From NCBI GenBank assembly GCA_914767715.1, contig OU612065.1:20584001-20648000 (forward strand): 64,000 nucleotides of DNA, read 5' to 3'. The notes beneath the pieces are model-generated. The model saw only the letters and a program-made list of their open reading frames with translations, did no database searches and was not told the origin of the DNA. The stretch is from Membranipora membranacea. Its lineage: Eukaryota > Bryozoa > Gymnolaemata > Cheilostomatida > Membraniporidae. Position 1 is the stretch's first letter; each line of letters starts with the position of its first letter. The position numbers and the translations under genes were made by a program. Below, piece by piece: positions 59,301-64,000 of the stretch.

Positions 59301-59870
59301 TATTTGAGCTAAGTAATGTTGAGTGCACAGACAGTATGTTGTTTTTGACAGGTAGACTGTACTGTCTGTGCACTAACAACAGTGCATTTCATTCCATAGC
59401 TAGTGTATGATTTTCTGGGAGTGGTCAGCCAAACTTGATGCTACGCTGTGCTTATGGTGGCAAGCAACACAATCCAGGGGCTTCTGCCTCCTGATAACAT
59501 CACACAAAGACATAGAACATTTCCCTGCCTTAGTATATATGGGAATGTGACATAAGAAATGCAGGGAGGGGTTCAGCGGGCACAAAAAATATATACGTGG
59601 AGGTCGTTATTCTGAGATAAAAGGAAAAATAAATGGGAGAAAAACAAAATTAATTAGATTCTAATCTCTCTCATAAGTCATGAAATTCTATTTCTATCTG
59701 GGCCTGAGCTGACAGGCCAGAGGGAGTTAATTTTGCAATAAATAGAAATGGAAACTGGTAATATGTTTGTCACATTAAAGATAATTGATAACCTGAGTGG
59801 GGTAATTAGTTGGGGCGGCTCGTTGTTGAGACGTAGCCAAGGCAACTTCAGGCTCCCCGTAACAAGACAT
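41345..59870 (-). CDS. KY-B: kyphoscoliosis-peptidase/hillarin-like protein with N-terminal GRPL repeat domain
   Basis: Transglutaminase-like (TGc) plus KY-domain protein; relatives (human KY, insect hillarin) act at muscle Z-discs or with septins as cytoskeletal factors. Exons: 59793-59870, 59030-59197, 57340-58284, 56593-56745, 53493-53618, 51323-51531, 49888-50090, 49308-49437, 48066-48282, 46983-47231, 45982-46131, 44615-44854, 43544-43672, 43068-43223, 42461-42673, 41345-41542 (TAA); 1187 residues from MSCYGEPEV. Order: Gln/Pro/Tyr-rich start (1-82), sixteen 19-21-residue GRPL repeats (about 95-410), TGc core (about 535-670: HNSFRDLIWDLIYD, GYAKGADYKPG, AFHAWNSVL...RLIDCHWA), hillarin block YELDDYYFCVDPRQL, then two Ig-like KY modules to the end. 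All junctions keep frame. The catalytic His and Asp are visible, but the usual nucleophile Cys position reads QGKASYAQIYETLC, with no Cys at the family site. The start is uncertain: an alternative first exon lies at 54901-55422, and the frame can also continue from KY-A. Confidence 0.85.
43801..43895. repeat. 85-bp palindromic element with 5-bp target duplication (TGAAA)
   Basis: Core 43806-43890 has termini CCAGAGACTATA and TTTAGTCTCTGG and nested AGCTATAT palindromes inside. Flanked by TGAAA on both sides (43801-43805, 43891-43895). Same family as 15024-15066. Located in a KY-B intron. Confidence 0.75.
47985..47998 (+). repeat. Poly-C tract (14 C)
   Basis: Homopolymer in a KY-B intron close to the 48066-48282 exon; on the coding (minus) strand it is a G-run just after the donor. 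Confidence 0.9.
49712..49867. repeat. Degenerate minisatellite (TGCAATGCATAAATAGAATG-type)
   Basis: Tandem, partly palindromic units built from AATGCAT, TGCACTGCATGA and GCATAAATAGAATGC, filling most of the intron between the two TGc exons of KY-B. Confidence 0.75.
52430..52444 (-). other. Candidate 15-nt microexon of KY-B
   Basis: Minus strand TTTTGTGTAG | 15 bases | GTAAGAACT gives five codons (EFKGR) in phase 0, between two phase-0 exons (53493-53618 and 51323-51531). Inclusion would keep the frame. No other evidence. Confidence 0.3.
53359..53406. repeat. 36-bp palindrome with 6-bp target duplication (GTGTAG)
   Basis: CCATAAACATATAAATA and its complement form a near-perfect hairpin (53365-53400), flanked on both sides by GTGTAG. 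Located in the KY-B intron just beyond the donor of the 53493-53618 exon. Confidence 0.65.
54901..55422 (-). CDS. Alternative first exon of KY-B: Lys/Ser-rich N-terminus
   Basis: Begins MKEKKSKILSLFSSSKDKK with an in-frame stop shortly upstream and no acceptor between, so it is a start exon, not an internal one. It encodes 174 residues: a highly basic Lys/Asp-rich first third, then a Ser/Thr-rich tail ending YSCSTSSQ at a GTAACC donor in phase 0. It splices in frame to 53493-53618, replacing the GRPL-repeat exons and giving a 913-residue isoform. Being rich in Lys and Ser, it is probably disordered and phosphorylatable. It implies a second promoter near 55430-56590, where a palindromic element (56011-56093) also lies. 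Confidence 0.65.
56011..56093. repeat. 79-bp inverted-repeat element with TA borders (GCCTGTCTTGACAAG)
   Basis: GCCTGTCTTGACAAGCATTG at the left and its complement AACAAAGCTTTCAAGACAGG(C) at the right give TIRs of about 22 bp around a GGGGGTGG/CACCCACC-rich centre, bounded by TA on each side. Looks like a Tc1/mariner-type MITE. Confidence 0.7.
57340..58284 (-). repeat. Coding tandem repeat: 19-21-aa DPRxAGQxGxDEYGRPL units
   Basis: One 945-base exon encodes a degenerate leading unit and fifteen full units; a sixteenth is split by the intron and completed in 56593-56745 (GYDEYGRPIPG). Units cycle by ending (LFE, LAGTA, LNG, LAGA), so a four-unit, roughly 80-residue higher-order block has been duplicated. 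Highly charged, Gly-rich and hydrophilic, lacking Cys pairs. Confidence 0.9.
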
Positions 59871-60405
59871 GTTTTCTATATAAAAAATAACATCTACAGC
59901 TACAATAAATGCACAATTGATAGCGAGTGAATCAGCAAAACAACATTCTACAAATACCTGAGCTTGCTTTACATCCACCTGAAATGTCGAGTAGGCAAAA
60001 AAATACAGCAAACAAAACATAAACATGCAAAGTATAGTTAAGCCTAGCCTGTCTTGACAAGCTTGACAAGACTGGCTAAGTTAAGCCGTAACAATATGAC
60101 TACAGCCAGGGGTGGATATCAGGTACTTAGCCCTGTCCCGCGGCTATTCTTTTTTGTTTTTGGGGTACAGAAAAAAAGAGCTGCGTGACATGGCTATCAG
60201 GTACTAGTTTGGAAGGAGGAACAGATCATTCCAGTTTGGACTGTTCCCTCAAACTAACACACAGAGCAAGATGCAGTAAGTAAAGTATGAGAAAACACAT
60301 AATCCAATCCACTACAACACAAGACACATACAGATATGATAAACACATAACGAAAACCATGCAATAACTTTCACCATACCGCATCTTTACCATTTTACAC
60401 CCCTG
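59871..60405. other. Gap between KY-A and KY-B, possible exon and promoter
   Basis: If the KY units are separate genes, this holds the KY-A 3' UTR and the KY-B promoter. An uninterrupted frame runs from an acceptor at 59979 through 59793 (186 bases, phase 0), so the first KY-B exon could instead be internal to a longer transcript. No AATAAA/ATTAAA was found for KY-A here. Confidence 0.4.
60045..60078. repeat. 30-bp palindrome with TA borders (GCCTGTCTTGACAAG)
   Basis: GCCTGTCTTGACAAG followed directly by its near-complement CTTGACAAGACTGGC (13 of 15 positions), bounded by TA. Minimal member of the family also seen at 56011 and, more diverged, at 10889. Confidence 0.65.
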
Positions 60406-63400
60406 TCAAAATCCCCCTGACTTTACCTCGTCTACTCCTGGATACGACCCTTGCTGAGCGACTTGTCCTCCGCTCAGAGGAAGGTTCTGGTATTCGTCTC
60501 CTCCGGTACTGCCAGGGCTTCTATAGTCTCCACTGCCGCTGCCTGGCCGCCCGCTGCTAGATCCAGAGAGGGAACCACTGGGCTTAGGCTTCGGTTTGGG
60601 AGTAGGCTTGCTTGCCACAGAAGGCTTGTCAGCTAAAAAATTTTAATGAATGCTTTGAGGTGCGTGATTGGAATCTGGACATGCAACAGAAATTTGGTGA
60701 TTCATAGACTCCTAACAACAACAAGATCTAAGTTTTCACTTTTTGAAAGAATTTAAATAGAGGATCGAACTGTGCTTTTCCAGTAGCAAACATGTTCTGC
60801 AGGGAGGAGTCACGGCGAGCTAACGACTTTTTTATTCATAATTATTCATCAAAACAAGGCCAGGCACATGCCAAACTGTCAACCTTTAATAAATGGCTAT
60901 CTTTTTCCAAGTGCCTCACTTCAGGATTACTTTGCCCTGACGACAGGAGAGTTCAAGGTTTTGTGTAGACTAGCACTTTCTTGATAACAGTTCTTAGGTT
61001 TCATTAGCGTTCATTTTGTGGTTAAGATGGCTACAAGGCTTTGATAGGCTTCCTTATCTTGCCAATAACAGGATTCTTCACAACCCTGAACATCCTCCAC
61101 AATTTATCCCGTATCTATTTTGAGCTATAGCAGCTTCAACCAGTTACACCAATCTCTACTACGGGCAAAAAATACCCAATTTTATGTTGTTATTACCTGC
61201 ACCAACTCTGCGCTATTGGTATGCGTGTCTCTGGTGGATGGAGTCAATATAACCTAAGCTCCTACCATGCCACCACATCAAATTTCAAACTAGCATGCGT
61301 AGGCTACATAAATTATCTATACTCTATCCATCAGGGATACACACGCTAATGTTTCACGTGGTCAGTGTGCTCATTACCTGGTTTAGGTTTGGGAGCAGTT
61401 CCTGGTTTGGGTTTAGATGGTACACTGATCTGCTCGATCTCCACACCGTGCATAGCATTGTGCTTAGCTGAAGGTCGTGGCTCATTTGATACCATAGGAT
61501 CAGCGATTCTTGCATCTCCCATTCCTAAATAGAACAATATAGCCTTAAAGTCAATGACCTGTCTATATGCCAACAACAGAAATTATAACAGAAACCACAA
61601 CAGAATTACAGTAGAGTTGTGAACTGTTGCATCAGAGACAGTAGCTGTATTGCACAATCAAACAGATTACCATGTCAAGTTCTCTGCAATATAAAATTTA
61701 CTACTGCTACTAAATTAAATCTGAGATTTCGCATCAAGTAACCAGTCATCAGAACATTTTAACCTGTTTTCTTGTAAAACTACAGGCATATTTCTACACT
61801 GACCTCTTGCAAGTTGTTCCAGGCTCATGCTGACAGGCTGTAGAGGTTCTTGCATTCCGTGTACATTATAACAATCATTATACTGAGGAGTTTGATAGAA
61901 CAGAGCGGCAGAGTTATCTCCCTTGTTAGGTCTCACCAGCAGATACTGACATACATGTGTGTACGTGTTACCATCTCTAGCTGGGTCATTGGCGTAGATC
62001 TCCAGAGCATACTCACCATTCACAGGCAGGTCGATGTCAACACTGACAACCAGGGAAAGTACGGAAAATGTAAGATTGATCAAATACTAGGCAGTAAAAT
62101 ACTGCAATTGTGCTACACATAATAGCAATGCAAATGAATAGTAATGAAAGCGGAACAGATTCCATTTTGGCTCAGACAGAAAGTTAATCTAAAAGATGAT
62201 GATGATGTTTATAAAAAACCAAAACGCACAGGGCAGATTCAGCATTATAACTATAGCCTCAATATGCAACACTATCCGTTATATCCATGTGCTAGTCATA
62301 TGAAATTTATTTAGATAATAGCAGGTCATGACAGAACTTGCCCACAATAACTAACAGGGAGACTGCCTTAATTGTCATTTCTGTACAGTGTAGACAATGC
62401 CCTTTGTCATGCAAATATATTATATGAGAACACAACACTAACCGGCTCATTTGGTCAGTATCGTCTTGTTTGATGGCGTTATCACACTGTTTCTCAGTGG
62501 CGTGTGCACTGGTCAGTTTAGGCATCACTCTCACAGGCTTAACCTTCTCAAAGTCCAGCTCTATATGTCCATCATGTGCCACTATCACAGCATCTCTGAT
62601 GTTAGGTATCAGACCGCACTGGTATACCTCAGCTCCTATAAGAATTAAGATATTTCGTCGTTAAATTGGGGTTATCATCTCGTTGATCAGTCAGAGAGAG
62701 TATAACTCTTAATTTTAAATGAGTAACAGTAACTTTTGTGCGTCCTATTACAATGATGAAAGCAAAGCGTACATAGACAAAATAATCCTTCTATCACATT
62801 TTACAGGCTGTGACAAGATGCAAGGTACGAATGAACACCAAAGTGAAAACTGTCTATAAAAACAACACAAGATAGGTCAACAATTATTAAGCCTGTCAAT
62901 AATCCATTTCACTCACCAGGACCCCAGTTGGTATCAGAAACGAATGGATAAGGCTCACAGTCTGGGAAAGGTACGTCACAGATCAGCTTATATTCACACA
63001 CCGCATTGAATATGCTCTCCTGTTGTGCTCCTGTCTTTATCTATAAAAAAAAAAAGAGAACCAAAGTCAGACTTCCTGGGTTTTATATCAGCAGACAATG
63101 TTATTGGAGCTTTTTAGCTTCCATGAATACATAATTATACTTCGGCAACGATGATATCATTATGACTAACAAATAATAAGTCCGAACAGAATAAAAAGGT
63201 GCAGCAGGAGATAAATAATGTCATCACCAAGCCGTGAGAACCTACCCAACCCCTTCTCATTATCATGAGATAGACTCAAACTCTCATTGTAGCGATAGTT
63301 TTTTGTTGCAAGTGAAGAAATAGATTTGTCAATTCACCAAGTTAAATTCATTATACCATTGGTTTTGATGTTGGAACATTTTGTCATGAAAGCTGTTGTT

Positions 63401-63672
63401 TAGAAGCGATGCCACGTTTAGAAAACGACCAGTAATTGATACAGACTGCCAGGTCAGACGGAGGCAAGATAGGGTGACTCATAATATAGCCAAAATATGC
63501 CCAGGCTTCAGATAGCTTAACATCACATAACACCACCTCAATCAGCCAACAGCTTTTCTTACCTGGGTGGAATACACAGTGAGATAGTAGAATCCTTTGA
63601 CTGGAGCTCTCACAAACAAGTTTACTTGTCCATCTCTGGTCTCCTGTATTCCATATCTGGTCAGCTTTATAC
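60406..63672 (-). CDS. KY-A: 3' part of an upstream KY/hillarin-like unit
   Basis: Exons in frame: 63563-63672, 62917-63040, 62443-62635, 61804-62042, 61378-61524 and 60427-60632; earlier exons lie beyond the window. The first four encode an Ig-like KY module parallel to KY-B's (KLTRYGIQETRDGQ versus KLSRFGVQETTNDGK; GEYALEIYANDPARDG versus GEYGLEVFVNDPTKDG), so the two are tandem paralogues. The last two exons form a Lys/Pro-rich linker (KPKPGTAPKPKPG; KPTPKPKPKPSG) and a Gly/Ser-rich stretch. The final exon can end by reading five more codons to TGA (60406-60408), or splice at a GTAAAG donor in phase 0 to KY-B exons. Both are possible, hence one giant or two tandem genes. A TGc domain for this unit would be upstream of the window. 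Confidence 0.8.
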
Positions 63673-64000
63673 CTGAAAATAGCGATGATGGTATATATTC
63701 AGACCATCCATATGTTACAAAATTTGTAATGGACCCTAAGCTACACTGACTAAATTGATATTTCTGATATTGGCTCAGTGACATGCTCGGCTCATTTATC
63801 TGTTGTTTGGTCATTTCCAAATGAGGGCACCTTCCATGTAGGCCTATGAGGGGCATTGTAACGAAGGCATGTACCAGTAATTTATTAAATATATCAACAA
63901 CCACTAAAACTAGCCCAGTAAAATAACCAAGTAAAAAATATTCACTGTTGAAGGTACATAAAGTACACCTTCAGACTTAGTTAATAATTATTATCAAGTC
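63673..64000. other. Intron or upstream sequence of KY-A
   Basis: The exon ending at 63672 starts mid-codon after a good acceptor, so coding continues beyond the window and this stretch is intronic. Nothing else was recognised in it. Confidence 0.6.

Noticed and set aside
59793-59978. Single 186-base internal KY-B exon
   Set aside because: The frame is open and in phase, but its middle is AT-rich, hydrophobic and intron-like. A start at 59870 explains the conserved-looking part more simply. Kept only as an alternative.

Overview
This window is eukaryotic, and almost certainly metazoan, nuclear DNA. Genes are split into many short exons with GT-AG introns, there are no operons or Shine-Dalgarno sites, and the recognisable products are animal families: Patched, an ER-type glutathione peroxidase, UBTD, MMS19, PPP1R42 and kyphoscoliosis-peptidase/hillarin proteins. 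The AT-rich composition, introns mostly of 100-1000 bp, spacing of about one gene per 7-10 kb and several small mobile elements fit a fairly compact invertebrate genome. The sequence alone does not fix the phylum; a non-bilaterian animal is possible but unproven. Exon chains were built by joining splice sites that keep frame and family similarity, so coordinates are predictions.

Layout, left to right. (1) 325-8575 (+): most of a Patched hedgehog-receptor/sterol-transporter family gene, with the 5' exons cut off by the window edge. (2) 9251-12324 (-): a complete four-exon cysteine-type glutathione peroxidase of the GPX7/GPX8 class, with a signal peptide and a KDEL-like C-terminus. (3) 13801-16139 (-): a complete three-exon UBTD1/2 gene. 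(4) 17342-21004: a 3.6-kb mobile element with 337-bp near-identical terminal inverted repeats and a 9-bp target duplication (Mutator-like). It carries a five-exon gene with a FAR1/MULE-type N-terminus, the C-terminal half of a Ulp1-like protease and a PHD finger, but no transposase core. (5) 22461-31819 (+): a complete 20-exon MMS19. (6) 32850-40258 (+): a complete eight-exon PPP1R42 leucine-rich-repeat gene. A damaged antisense gene and a MITE sit inside its second intron. (7) 41345-63672 (-): two tandem kyphoscoliosis-peptidase (KY)/hillarin-type units that may be one transcription unit. The downstream unit carries an unusual repeat domain (consensus DPRxAGQxGYDEYGRPLAG) and at least two credible alternative first exons.

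The host genes are not a pathway. They are unlinked housekeeping, ciliary, secretory and cytoskeletal functions. The notable accessory content is mobile: the Mutator-like element, a LINE reverse-transcriptase remnant inside it, a MITE of about 286 bp, and three kinds of very short palindromic elements, most with visible target-site duplications. I saw no tRNA, rRNA, CRISPR or other classical RNA gene.
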